The notes: generated by a model from the sequence alone, not told the origin. Counted from the stretch's first letter, positions 6,896 through 16,650 are shown. The stretch: DNA of 26,115 bases from Candidatus Woesearchaeota archaeon (GCA_019322535.1 JAHWIM010000070.1:1-26115); one strand, 5' to 3'. Made by a program: numbers and translations.

Positions 6896-7203
6896 TCTAC
6901 CTCAGACCCAGCACTTCCTTTTTTCAATCTTTTTTCATATTTTTCCAAAACAGAGCTTGTTGCTTTTTCAACATCAATTCCATAATTATTTGCTAGACAC
7001 ATTAATGAAAAAAGTAAATCGCCAACCTCCCCTTCAATCTTATCATTATATTCTTCTTCTTTTCTTCCATAATCAGTCATTTTCAAAATCTCTTTTGCAA
7101 CTTCTCCTGTTTCAGAAACAATATCAAGCATTCTGAATTCAGGTTTTGCTTTTAGATTATTTGCTTCAACAAATTCTTTTATTCTTTTTTGGATTTCTAG
7201 CAT
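6892..7203 (-). CDS. MazG-like nucleotide pyrophosphohydrolase
   Basis: A 103-aa all-alpha NTP-PPase of the MazG type, which hydrolyses (d)NTPs to monophosphates and pyrophosphate with Mg. The metal-binding pattern is visible: SETGEVAKE supplies E31 and E34, and EGEVGDLLF supplies E59 and D62. Length fits a single-domain family member. Its ATG directly abuts the enolase TAA and its TGA overlaps the mutase ATG, so it is buried in a glycolytic run. The C-terminus after about residue 92 is a basic tail. Substrate specificity is not readable. Confidence 0.85.
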   Translation of the reverse strand: MLEIQKRIKEFVEANNLKAKPEFRMLDIVSETGEVAKEILKMTDYGRKEEEYNDKIEGEVGDLLFSLMCLANNYGIDVEKATSSVLEKYEKRLKKGSAGSEVE

Positions 7204-8472
7204 TTAAGGCCTCCTAAATGTTCTTCCAGCATATTTTGCCTTAGTGCCTAACTCTTCTTCTATCCTTAACAGTTGATTATATTTAGCTAATCTCTCTCCT
7301 CTGCATGGAGCCCCTGATTTTATCTGGCCAGTTCCTAGTCCAACAGCTAAATCAGCAATAAAACTATCACAAGTTTCTCCGCTTCTGTGACTTACCATAA
7401 CACCCCATCCTGCTTTTTGAGCAGTTTTACATGCTTCTATCGCTTCTGTCACAGTTCCAATTTGATTAACTTTCAACAACAAAGCATTGCAAGCCTTTTT
7501 CTTAATAGCTTGTTTAATCCTTTTTGGATTTGTAACAAGCAAATCATCTCCAACAATCTGCACCTCTTTTCCCACGCTTTTTGTCAATTTAACATAACTA
7601 TCCCAATCATCCTGATCAAAAGGATCTTCTATACTAACAAGCCTATATTTTTTTACAACCTCAGTATATTTGTTAATTAATTCATTATTCCCTATTATTT
7701 TTCCTTCAAAAATATATCTCTTATCCTTGAAAAACTCAGAAGCAGCTGCATCAATACCAATCTTTACTTTTCCATTATAGCCTGCTTTATCAATAGCTTC
7801 TTGAATTAATTTTATTGGCTCTTCCATTACATTAAGAGGAGGAGCAAAACCACCTTCATCACCAACATTTGTTGCATCAATACCGCATTCTTCTTTTATC
7901 ATCTTTTTTAAAATATGATAAACCTCAGCTCCAGCCTGCATAGCATTTCTAAAATTTTTTGCTCCAACAGGTAATATCATATACTCTTGAATATCAAGAG
8001 GATTTCCAGCATGTTTTCCACCATTTATGACATTCATTGAAGGAATAGGCATTACCAATTTCTTAACACCAGCAAGCCCTGCAATATATTTATACAAAGC
8101 AACCTTTTTTGCAGCAGCTCCTGCTTTGCAAACAGCCATTGAAACTCCAAGTATAGCATTTGCTCCAAATTTTTTTTTATTGTTTCCTCCAGCATTAATC
8201 ATTTTTTTATCAATCTCTGCTTGTTTAGTAACATCCATCCCTTTAACTAGAGGAGCTATTTTTTTGTTAACATTAGAAACAGCTTTAAGAACACCTTTTC
8301 CTAAATATCTTTTATCATCATCTCTTAACTCTAAAGCTTCGTGAATACCAGTAGAAGCACCAGAAGGAACACTAGCTCTAAAAACACCATCATCTGTTTT
8401 AACATCAACTTCTACAGTCGGGTTTCCTCTGCTATCCAGAATTTCTCTTGCTTTGACAGCTTTTATTTTCAT
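7204..8472 (-). CDS. eno: Enolase
   Basis: Enolase interconverts 2-phosphoglycerate and phosphoenolpyruvate. The 422-aa protein is complete: N-terminal domain with SRGNPTVEV and the mobile loop SGASTG (38-43), NVINGGKHAGN (147-157), IQEYM (161-165), GDEGGFAPP (204-212), Mg ligands D241, E282 (SIEDPF) and D309 (VGDD), the signature LLLKVNQIGT with K334, SHRSGET, and the C-terminal GAPCRGERLAKYNQLLRIEE. It starts six bases after the stop of the giant surface protein gene and directly abuts mazG, so it is probably co-transcribed with both. Confidence 0.97.
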   Translation of the reverse strand: MKIKAVKAREILDSRGNPTVEVDVKTDDGVFRASVPSGASTGIHEALELRDDDKRYLGKGVLKAVSNVNKKIAPLVKGMDVTKQAEIDKKMINAGGNNKKKFGANAILGVSMAVCKAGAAAKKVALYKYIAGLAGVKKLVMPIPSMNVINGGKHAGNPLDIQEYMILPVGAKNFRNAMQAGAEVYHILKKMIKEECGIDATNVGDEGGFAPPLNVMEEPIKLIQEAIDKAGYNGKVKIGIDAAASEFFKDKRYIFEGKIIGNNELINKYTEVVKKYRLVSIEDPFDQDDWDSYVKLTKSVGKEVQIVGDDLLVTNPKRIKQAIKKKACNALLLKVNQIGTVTEAIEACKTAQKAGWGVMVSHRSGETCDSFIADLAVGLGTGQIKSGAPCRGERLAKYNQLLRIEEELGTKAKYAGRTFRRP

Positions 8473-8478
8473 TTTAAA

Positions 8479-11400
8479 TCACTTTTTTAATTCCTTAAAT
8501 ACCTCTTCAACCATATCATCAGGCCAGCCAATCAATCTTAGTTTGTCTCTTATTTGTTTCTCATCAAAGCCTTTGTCAACAGTCCTAATTATATAATCTC
8601 TTAATTTTTCTTTTGCTTCTGTTTTTAATTTTTCACCTCTTGTTTCTATAGGTTTTGCTTCATGTTTTTTACTGCCAATCTCAAACCAATAATAAGCTGC
8701 AGCACCAGCACTGCCAATTATAATTATTACTACCAAAACAACATATAACCATAAATAATTAGCAGGTTCTCTGGCAGGAGGAGCTCTTGCAAAAGCAGGC
8801 ACTTCAACTGTTGGAGCAGGAGTTGGACAAACAGCACAAGGTCCTCCGCAATCTATATCTGCTTCACCTTGATTTCTTCTACCATCAAAGCAGCTTACAC
8901 AAATACTTCCCTCACAATTGTTGCTTGAACAATCACTATTTACAGAGCACCTCTTTCCATCAGAACATCCACTACAACTGCCGCCACAGTCAACAGCAGT
9001 CTCATCTTGATTTAATAATCCATCAGAGCAAGATACAACTTCTGGAACTGCTGGAGCCATTCCTACTCGCCTTACTGTCAATGTAACTTTTGAACTACTA
9101 ATCCTAGTTATTGTTAATTCAATATCTGTAATATTATCATCTGTTATATCTACCTTAACTATTTGATCATAAGGAACAGTTAGACTAAATCCAGGAGAGT
9201 TTATTGCTAAAAAAACTCTGTCTGCATATATTCCTGAAAGTTCAAGTGTATGCGGCGCTCCTTCATATATGAATTGTAATCTCTCACGATAATTTACTAC
9301 AAGAGTTGTTGGAAGTACAATAGAGACAGTTTTTACTCTTCTGCCTCCTCCTCCACCGCCTCCTCCGCTTTTAGAAGGAGCAGCTTTAGAACTAATAGTT
9401 ATCTCTTCTATCTCATCATCTTGGCTGTCAAACTTATCAGTTACAGTTAATAGTACATATTTTTTACCAGTTGAACTATATGAATGATTAACAACTTCTC
9501 CAGTTGCATTAATTCCATCTCCAAATTCCCATAAATAACTTAATGAGTCATTTAAATCTCCAGGAATATTTGGATCACTGCTCAAACTGCCATTAAATAT
9601 AATTAAATCTCCAGTATAAGCAGAGGTTTTTGAAACACTTATAGCAGCAACAGGAGGATAATTTATCAAGTCTTTCAAATCTTCATCACCAATAGCTGAA
9701 GCATTGTAAATAGAACCATTGAACATGACAATTGTTCCACTATGGATTACACCATCTGTGATGTTTGCATCAGAAGCATTTGTATTGATGATTATTGAAT
9801 TCTCACAATAGCTATTAATTAAATTTGTATTAATTAAAGTGCAATTTACTATTGTTGAACCTGTTGTTGTACTGTTAATGATAGCAGAAGGATCAATAAT
9901 ACCATCTCTACATTCAGCATCTTCCAAATCAGAGTCTGAAACAGTGCAATTACTCATATCTGAATTCTCTAAAGTTGAATTAAATATATTGCTTAAAGCA
10001 ATTGTTGAATTAGTAATATTTGATATATTTATTATAGATTCAAAGATTCCATCAAACTCATAGAATGTGCCATTTGTAAAATTACCATCAATCCATGAGT
10101 TAATTATTATACTAGGTCCAAGCACTAATATCCACACACTGCTGTTTGTACAATTGTTTAGATCACAAACAGTTAAATTAACAGTGTAATTTCCACTTGT
10201 ATTAGTTACAGGAGTCCAATTTAATAAACCATAATCTGAAAGATTCATATTTGAATATGTACTCAACAATAAGAATACAAAGAACGTATCTCCATCTGGA
10301 TCAGATGCATTAATCCACTTACTGAAATTTGTATTAGCAAATTCATAAAATCCTTTTGAGATTAAAATAGGAGCATCATTTACAGGAGTGACATTTAATA
10401 AAACATTATTGCTTTCTACAGACTCATTTCCCAAATCAGTTGCACTAAATTCAATAGTCCTTATTCCATACCAATTTTTATCAGGAGTTAATGTTACTTG
10501 TCCATTGCTCTGATTTATTGTTATATTTATATAACTTCCATCTCCAACAAAACTATAATTATATGTCAAATTATCAACATTAGGATCCATCAATTTATCA
10601 GGATCAACAAAATAATTAGTTAGATTGATTGTTCTACTTGTATCTTCATCCCAAGTCTGATTAGGAATTAATGCATCTAACTCAGGAGCATCATTAGAGT
10701 TAATCACAGTTAGATTTACAATTTCCCATTCTGTACTTACTAAATCAGTTGCACTCAAATTAATCTGCTGAATACCAAACCAATCTGCTTTAGGAGTAAA
10801 GTTCATCTCTCCACTTAAATAATTAATATCAGCAGCTACATGAACAGTTTCATTTATATATTGAGGATATGCAAAATAGACAACATCTCCATCAACATCT
10901 AAGAAATAATCACTTAGATTAATTGAATATGGTTCATCTTCATTCCATGTTAAATTAAATGTTTTATTTGTTCTTGTAACATTATCTTGAACAGGTGTTA
11001 CATATATAGTAAATTCATTTGTATACATTATTCCTGAATCTGAATCTTCTACTCTAATAGTAAAGTCTTCAAATCCACTCCAATTGCCTCTTGGTATAAA
11101 TGTAGCATTTTCTGGGTCTGTTAAGTTTACATTAAAGTTAACAGGTGTTGCAGTAAGACTGAAATTCATTGTCCAGTCATCATCTTCAATGTCATGGATA
11201 TATTTAGTTAAATTGATCTCTTTAACACCATCTTCTTCCATAATAATATCAATAAATTGTCCATTTTGGAAAATATCATCAATTGTTGCATTTATCATAT
11301 AAGGAAGGTCATTATCACTAGTAACATCTAATTCAGTAACAGTACTGCTAACAGGATATTGGCTGTCTTTTGCTGTAAATATAATCCATCTCTTTCCAAA

Positions 11401-14400
11401 AAACAAGCTGTTCCAGTTAGTATCAGGAATTAAAGCTGCAATTCCTGTTGTTTGATTTATTTCAACAGTTATATTTGTAATATCATTACCTGCACAACCA
11501 ACACCAGCACAGCTGAAATTATAAGTTAAAGTATTGTCATCAGGATCATAGAAATATTCTGTCAAATCAATTGTTCTGTTTGTATCTTCAAGCCATGTTT
11601 GCGTAGGGATTGGTCCATTAAATTGTGGAGGAGCATTTGGAGCAATTACAACTCTTATCTCATTTGTTGAAGCACTTTTATCTCCGTCAGAAGCATTAAA
11701 TTCAATTCTCCATACACCCACACTGCCTGCTAATGCATTCAGATAAGCAGTTGTATTTACAATACTAATACTTAATTGAGGATTATTTTTTTCATAAGTG
11801 TAAATTAAATCTGCAGAATCATTATCTACATCAAAGAAATAATAACTTAGATTAATCTCATAATCTGAATTCTCTTTCATTATAAGAGTTTCTGTTGCAT
11901 CTGGAATTGGTCCATTAATAAATTGAGGCCCTGTTGTGTTTTCCATTGCATGATATCTGGTGAAATGGCTTACATTAAATACTAAAGTGCAGTTATGATC
12001 ACATCTATTTTTATCAGAAGCAAGAGGATAACCATCATAGTCTTCTATATTGCATTCAGGAGGCACACAATCTGAAAGTGTTACTTCTCCTTTACGTATA
12101 ACAGGGTTATATAAACTCAAATTATACAGATAAATCCTTGCACTCTTGTTTAATTCAGCATCAGCAGAAGAATTAACATCTACCCATCCACCACCAGCAC
12201 TTCCTCCATTCAAACTAATCTCAATATGTTCATCATATTCTCCTTTGCTTGCATTTACTTCGTCTAAAAATTCTATCTTTCCTGCAGTTGTTTTTTCAAG
12301 AGTCATATCAGAGACATTTTCAATATCTTCTCCTTTAATAACAGTAAGATCATTTATGCTAAAGTTAGTAGTAGTACCATTAAATTCTTCAACATCAGGA
12401 GCAGCTTCTTCAACAGAATAATTGCTGTTTAAACTTACATTAACTGTAAATATTCCATTTTCATAACGTACAAAGCTGCAATTTTCTCTGCATCTTATAC
12501 TATCTTCTAATATAATTGGATAAGTGAAACTAATGTTATAGAATGATAATTCAGCAGATTTATTTAAGAGATTTGGCAAGCCTATAAGATCTATACTTAT
12601 CCATTTATAACCCATCTTAATATAGCTGTTAAAATCAGCGTTTGTTATATTAATAGGTTCAAGGAATACTATTTTTCCATAATCAGTTTTTTCTAAAGTT
12701 ACATTGCTGACGTTTGTTATATCAAACATCTGTGGAAGATTAGTAATGCTGAAATCAGTAGTGCTTCCATTAAATTTGCTTGCATTTGGACCAAGTTCTT
12801 CAGTTGAATACCAGCTAAATCCAGTTACATGGAATGTTATATCTCCGCCAGTGCTATAACTCATAAAAGTGCATATATCTTCAGGGCAAACAGCACCATT
12901 TAAAAGAATATTTGGATAAACAGAACTTAAATTATACAAAGAAATATTTGCTGATCTGTTAAGCTCAGGCAATGCAGTTATATCAACACTGGCATTATTA
13001 AAGAATATATCAACATAGCTGTCAAAATCTAAACCAGTAACATTAATTGGTCCAGAGAATTCTATTTTTCCATAAGGCAAAATTTCTAGGATCAAATTTG
13101 GAATAGCTTCTAGATAGCTTGCGCCCAATGAATAATAATCATAAAATGGAGTTGTGTCTCCATTGAATTTGCTAAATTTAGGAAGTGCTTTCCAAAATGC
13201 ACAATCACTGCAGTTATCAAAGTCCTCGCTTGATGCACAAAAGTCATCATCATTACAAGCAGGGCAATCAAAAGGAGATATAGTAAAGTTTTCTCCTGGA
13301 TCACATCTGCTATTATTAATTCCAATTGTCCAAGTATCAAAACCACATTTCAACACTTTTCCTATGTAAGCGTTAAATCCTAATATTTTATCTAATAATC
13401 TTTCAAAGAGACCAAATATTGCGTTAAAGTCAACAAGAGGAGTCCACCAACTTCCATCATAGCTTCCAATCCTGTCAGCAATTAAAGCCAAATCATCATC
13501 ATCAATAATATTATCATTATTTAAATCATAACTTTCATTCCATTTTGAATCTCCACCATAAGTAATAAATCTAAAGTCAGAAGAAATATTAGTCCAATTA
13601 ACTCCATAATTTGTTGATTTTGAGGCGTTTCCATCAGGATAGGCTGTTACCTTGCTCCAATTATATGCGTCAGCTATGCTTGTTTCTGTTGCAGATACTA
13701 CAATATGATACATTTCTCCAATTGATAGATTAACAGTACTATCAAATGTGAAATTATACCATTTAAAACTACGGTCACTAAATCCATTTATTTCTGTTGA
13801 ATCAATTGAACTTTCTGGGCTTCCATTAAAATCAGTTCTTATCTCTAATGTAATATCTCTTTTGATAAATGAATTTGCAGCAAGGGGAAGTGATATTTTG
13901 CTTATTTTTGAACTTGTTGCGTTAAATGACTGCGCGAGGAAATGCCCATCTCCAAAATTATCTATTCCTGCCATCCCCCCTACATTGTTAATATCTTGCG
14001 TTGGCTTTTCTAAATAACCAGAAGAACTAATAGAATCATTAATAATATCATAATCAGTCTTATTTATAACATGGTCATTATTTAAGTCAAAATAAATGTC
14101 ATATATACCAACACCTCCTTCATTTAAACCATCTGGTATTTTATTTATTATATCTTCATCATCACTATCACAGACACCAGTACTATCAATATCTGCGCAG
14201 GCAGTAGATATATAAGGTTCAAATATTGCATCTTTTTGAGTTTCGTTAACCCACGTGCTACCTGTCCAGTTCCATTTATTTCCTGGTATATCTTCAATTG
14301 AGAACAAATAAGTCTTTCCAGCTTGACTTCCACCATCATCATTAGCCCAAGCTCCAATCAATATATAATTAGAACCATAATTATTCAAACCAGATGCAAT

Positions 14401-16650
14401 AAAATTGCCAGAGTAATCACTATCACTTTCTCCAATAAAACTAACATCCGCATTACTCAAACCAATATCTTCTGATACAGGCCCATAAATCAAATAAGTC
14501 TTTCCAGCACGATATTCACTATCACCATTATTCCTTGCTCCAATTAATATATCATCATAACCATCCTTATTCACATCACCAGACGCAACAGACCAACCAG
14601 ATGCATCACCACCATTTTCTCCAATAAAACTAGCATTTGCATCACTTAAATTAATATTATTTCCATATACAGGCCCATAAATCAAATAAGTCTTTCCAGT
14701 AAAAGATCCGCTATAATCATTAGCATAAGCTCCAATCAATATATCATCATAACCATCATTATTCACATCACCAGATGCAACAGAATCACCAGATTCATCA
14801 CTGCCATTTTCTCCAATAAAACTAGCATCTGCATCACTCAAATCAATATCTCCATATACAGGCCCATAAATCAAATAAGTCTTTCCAGCTGTACTTCCAC
14901 CATCATCATTAAACTTCGCTCCAATCAATATATCATCATAACCATCATTATTCACATCACCAGACGCAACAGACCATCCAGCTACATCGCTGCTATTTTC
15001 TCCAATAAAACTAGCATCTGCATCACTTAAATTAATATTATTTCCATATACAGGTCCATAAATCAAATAAGTCTTTCCAGCTGCACTTCCACCATCATTA
15101 TTATATGCAGCTCCAATCAATATATCATCATAACCATCATTATTCACATCACCAGACGCAACTGAAATGCCAGATCTATCACCACCATTTTCTCCAATAA
15201 AACTAACATCTGCATCGCTCAAACCAATATCTCCTGATACAGGCCCATAAATCAAATAAGTCTTTCCAGCATCACTTCCACCATCATCATTAACATTAGC
15301 TCCAATCAATATATCATCATAACCATCATTATTCACATCACCAGATGCAATAGACTCACTAGAGCTATCACCATCACTTTCTCCAATAAAACTAGCATCT
15401 GCATTACTTAAACTATACGATAATTTTGTTGTGTTACTATAATACCACCTGTAAGAATTATTAGAACTATTAGGAGAAGATAATACAATACTATAATATT
15501 TCTTCCTTAATAAGGAAGGCACTCTGAAATAAGCAGTTGCCCATACCTTGCTTTCATTTATTGAAAATCCCTCAATTGTTGAAGAGTCAATTAAAACAGT
15601 TTCATTTGGAGCGTTTGTTGCATTTACTTCATAAATTCCAACAGTAATATTGTTATGGGTTCCAGAGTTGTTTCCTAGTAAAAACCTAATTTTAGTTAAC
15701 TGGCCTTCATAGCTCGGATAGAAGGATTGAGCCAGCTTATAATCTCCACCAAAGTTTTGATAAGTAGATGTTTCTTCTCTTTCTGCCCTATCTCTTCCTC
15801 CTACATGCCAAGGAGCATGGTAAATATCACAGTCAACAACTTTTTCATAATACTGCATGAAGATTAATCTATCTAAACCATCAACCTTACCATCATCATT
15901 AAAATCAGCTTTTAGGTTTTGTTCTGTTTCATATTGATTAAAAAGACCCAAATCCTCACCTTTAACAAAACCATCATTACCTGTATTAGCATCATCTGTT
16001 AAATCAGGACAGCTGTTTAAGTGGAATGCATGTACAGGCATGTTACATGTTACAACTTTGTCAAAATATGCAACCAAGCAGTCTCTATCCTGCCAATCAT
16101 ATATACCATCTCCAGTCAAGTCAGCCATTGGATAGACTGTTTCATTTACATTTTGGCCGAACAAACCTATTAAAATAGTATAATCACTACATCTTACATA
16201 ACCATCTCCATCTAAATCAGGACAGCCGTCTAAACATGCTGATAGATTTGTTCTTTGAGTTAGATTATCTCTAGGAAGATGACATGTAACTTTTCCATCT
16301 GTTCTGTCATTTGCCTGGTCTCTAAGGTAAACAAAACATTGCTGAAAATCTATAGCATTAGTTACAACACTATCATTATCAAAATCAGCTCTATCATAAA
16401 TTTCAGGATCCTTATCTCTTGTAATTGTTCCATTTAATATCAATGCAAATATCTCTTCATCTGCAACAGTCACTCTTCCATCTCCATTTAAATCAGTGCA
16501 AGCATAAGGGTTTTCATAACAAACATCTGTAGGTGGAAAGACAGTATAGCCAGTAATTCCTCCTTTTAGTATTGTTAGAGCAGACGCTAAAAGAAGTACA
16601 ACTGCTGCGGTTATAATCAGTACACTTCCTAGCTCACCTCTTTTTCTCAT
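8479..16650 (-). CDS. Giant multi-domain surface protein (dockerin-like, FG-GAP, cadherin-like, pentapeptide, PKD)
   Basis: A 2723-aa membrane-anchored surface protein. In order: MRKRG then a hydrophobic stretch (about 8-28), signal or prepilin-like; four dockerin-like Ca loops (about 53-265, e.g. DLNGDGRVTVAD); an 'AQSF' beta module (about 305-405); six FG-GAP blades (about 414-790, SGDVNNDGYDDILIGA); more dockerin-like loops; a second AQSF module (about 904-1001); a Cys cluster; three copies of an unrecognised 120-150-residue domain (about 1158-1570); five or six cadherin-like repeats (about 1575-2170, such as EDTNRTIDLTEYFYDPDDN); about 20 pentapeptide units (about 2204-2308); a PKD domain (about 2333-2417); a Gly run; two CSDG/CFDG Cys-rich modules (about 2540-2612); a membrane helix (about 2632-2656); and a charged cytoplasmic tail. 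Asn-x-Ser/Thr sequons are abundant. Probably an adhesin or cell-contact protein; no catalytic domain seen. Its ATG overlaps the AbrB-like gene's TGA. Confidence 0.93.
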   Translation of the reverse strand: MRKRGELGSVLIITAAVVLLLASALTILKGGITGYTVFPPTDVCYENPYACTDLNGDGRVTVADEEIFALILNGTITRDKDPEIYDRADFDNDSVVTNAIDFQQCFVYLRDQANDRTDGKVTCHLPRDNLTQRTNLSACLDGCPDLDGDGYVRCSDYTILIGLFGQNVNETVYPMADLTGDGIYDWQDRDCLVAYFDKVVTCNMPVHAFHLNSCPDLTDDANTGNDGFVKGEDLGLFNQYETEQNLKADFNDDGKVDGLDRLIFMQYYEKVVDCDIYHAPWHVGGRDRAEREETSTYQNFGGDYKLAQSFYPSYEGQLTKIRFLLGNNSGTHNNITVGIYEVNATNAPNETVLIDSSTIEGFSINESKVWATAYFRVPSLLRKKYYSIVLSSPNSSNNSYRWYYSNTTKLSYSLSNADASFIGESDGDSSSESIASGDVNNDGYDDILIGANVNDDGGSDAGKTYLIYGPVSGDIGLSDADVSFIGENGGDRSGISVASGDVNNDGYDDILIGAAYNNDGGSAAGKTYLIYGPVYGNNINLSDADASFIGENSSDVAGWSVASGDVNNDGYDDILIGAKFNDDGGSTAGKTYLIYGPVYGDIDLSDADASFIGENGSDESGDSVASGDVNNDGYDDILIGAYANDYSGSFTGKTYLIYGPVYGNNINLSDANASFIGENGGDASGWSVASGDVNKDGYDDILIGARNNGDSEYRAGKTYLIYGPVSEDIGLSNADVSFIGESDSDYSGNFIASGLNNYGSNYILIGAWANDDGGSQAGKTYLFSIEDIPGNKWNWTGSTWVNETQKDAIFEPYISTACADIDSTGVCDSDDEDIINKIPDGLNEGGVGIYDIYFDLNNDHVINKTDYDIINDSISSSGYLEKPTQDINNVGGMAGIDNFGDGHFLAQSFNATSSKISKISLPLAANSFIKRDITLEIRTDFNGSPESSIDSTEINGFSDRSFKWYNFTFDSTVNLSIGEMYHIVVSATETSIADAYNWSKVTAYPDGNASKSTNYGVNWTNISSDFRFITYGGDSKWNESYDLNNDNIIDDDDLALIADRIGSYDGSWWTPLVDFNAIFGLFERLLDKILGFNAYIGKVLKCGFDTWTIGINNSRCDPGENFTISPFDCPACNDDDFCASSEDFDNCSDCAFWKALPKFSKFNGDTTPFYDYYSLGASYLEAIPNLILEILPYGKIEFSGPINVTGLDFDSYVDIFFNNASVDITALPELNRSANISLYNLSSVYPNILLNGAVCPEDICTFMSYSTGGDITFHVTGFSWYSTEELGPNASKFNGSTTDFSITNLPQMFDITNVSNVTLEKTDYGKIVFLEPINITNADFNSYIKMGYKWISIDLIGLPNLLNKSAELSFYNISFTYPIILEDSIRCRENCSFVRYENGIFTVNVSLNSNYSVEEAAPDVEEFNGTTTNFSINDLTVIKGEDIENVSDMTLEKTTAGKIEFLDEVNASKGEYDEHIEISLNGGSAGGGWVDVNSSADAELNKSARIYLYNLSLYNPVIRKGEVTLSDCVPPECNIEDYDGYPLASDKNRCDHNCTLVFNVSHFTRYHAMENTTGPQFINGPIPDATETLIMKENSDYEINLSYYFFDVDNDSADLIYTYEKNNPQLSISIVNTTAYLNALAGSVGVWRIEFNASDGDKSASTNEIRVVIAPNAPPQFNGPIPTQTWLEDTNRTIDLTEYFYDPDDNTLTYNFSCAGVGCAGNDITNITVEINQTTGIAALIPDTNWNSLFFGKRWIIFTAKDSQYPVSSTVTELDVTSDNDLPYMINATIDDIFQNGQFIDIIMEEDGVKEINLTKYIHDIEDDDWTMNFSLTATPVNFNVNLTDPENATFIPRGNWSGFEDFTIRVEDSDSGIMYTNEFTIYVTPVQDNVTRTNKTFNLTWNEDEPYSINLSDYFLDVDGDVVYFAYPQYINETVHVAADINYLSGEMNFTPKADWFGIQQINLSATDLVSTEWEIVNLTVINSNDAPELDALIPNQTWDEDTSRTINLTNYFVDPDKLMDPNVDNLTYNYSFVGDGSYINITINQSNGQVTLTPDKNWYGIRTIEFSATDLGNESVESNNVLLNVTPVNDAPILISKGFYEFANTNFSKWINASDPDGDTFFVFLLLSTYSNMNLSDYGLLNWTPVTNTSGNYTVNLTVCDLNNCTNSSVWILVLGPSIIINSWIDGNFTNGTFYEFDGIFESIINISNITNSTIALSNIFNSTLENSDMSNCTVSDSDLEDAECRDGIIDPSAIINSTTTGSTIVNCTLINTNLINSYCENSIIINTNASDANITDGVIHSGTIVMFNGSIYNASAIGDEDLKDLINYPPVAAISVSKTSAYTGDLIIFNGSLSSDPNIPGDLNDSLSYLWEFGDGINATGEVVNHSYSSTGKKYVLLTVTDKFDSQDDEIEEITISSKAAPSKSGGGGGGGGRRVKTVSIVLPTTLVVNYRERLQFIYEGAPHTLELSGIYADRVFLAINSPGFSLTVPYDQIVKVDITDDNITDIELTITRISSSKVTLTVRRVGMAPAVPEVVSCSDGLLNQDETAVDCGGSCSGCSDGKRCSVNSDCSSNNCEGSICVSCFDGRRNQGEADIDCGGPCAVCPTPAPTVEVPAFARAPPAREPANYLWLYVVLVVIIIIGSAGAAAYYWFEIGSKKHEAKPIETRGEKLKTEAKEKLRDYIIRTVDKGFDEKQIRDKLRLIGWPDDMVEEVFKELKK
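9728..10041 (-). repeat. Pentapeptide-repeat segment of the surface protein
   Basis: About residues 2204-2308 fall into an unbroken five-residue register with Ser/Cys/Thr at position 2 and mostly Ile/Leu/Met/Val at position 4: NSTIA, LSNIF, NSTLE, NSDMS, NCTVS, DSDLE, later GSTIV, NCTLI, NTNLI, NSIII. I count about 20 units. Pentapeptide repeats form four-sided beta-helices in known proteins. Confidence 0.7.
11935..13180 (-). repeat. Three tandem copies of an unrecognised domain in the surface protein
   Basis: Copies start near 13178, 12780 and 12391 with SKFNGDTTPF, SKFNGSTTDF and EEFNGTTTNF. Each then has a 'YGKI/AGKI-F' strand followed by INV/INI/VNA, a LNRSANISLYNLS-like strand (LNKSAELSFYNIS, LNKSARIYLYNLS), and a Cys pair before a closing Phe/Tyr-rich strand. 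Copies are 125-150 residues and diverged at DNA level, so the duplication is old. Confidence 0.75.
14290..15415 (-). repeat. Six tandem FG-GAP repeats, 189/192-bp period
   Basis: The block encodes six near-identical blades. A shared core (ATATCATCATAACCATC on the + strand) recurs at 14549, 14741, 14930, 15122 and 15311, so spacing alternates 192, 189, 192, 189. The extra codon comes from a YGNNIN linker in alternate units versus GDID/GDIG in the others. Five units keep the Ca loop DVNNDGYDD (DVNKDGYDD in one); the sixth is degenerate (LNNYGSNY). Confidence 0.9.

Noticed and set aside
14549..15327. Regularly spaced identical DNA segments that resemble a CRISPR-like array
   Set aside because: They are in frame within the surface protein, encode FG-GAP Ca loops, and the intervening sequence is also conserved; spacing of about 190 bp is far too long for CRISPR.
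15820..16510. Dockerin-like repeats taken as evidence of a cellulosome
   Set aside because: No cohesin, glycoside hydrolase or scaffoldin is present; the loops are better treated as calcium-binding modules.
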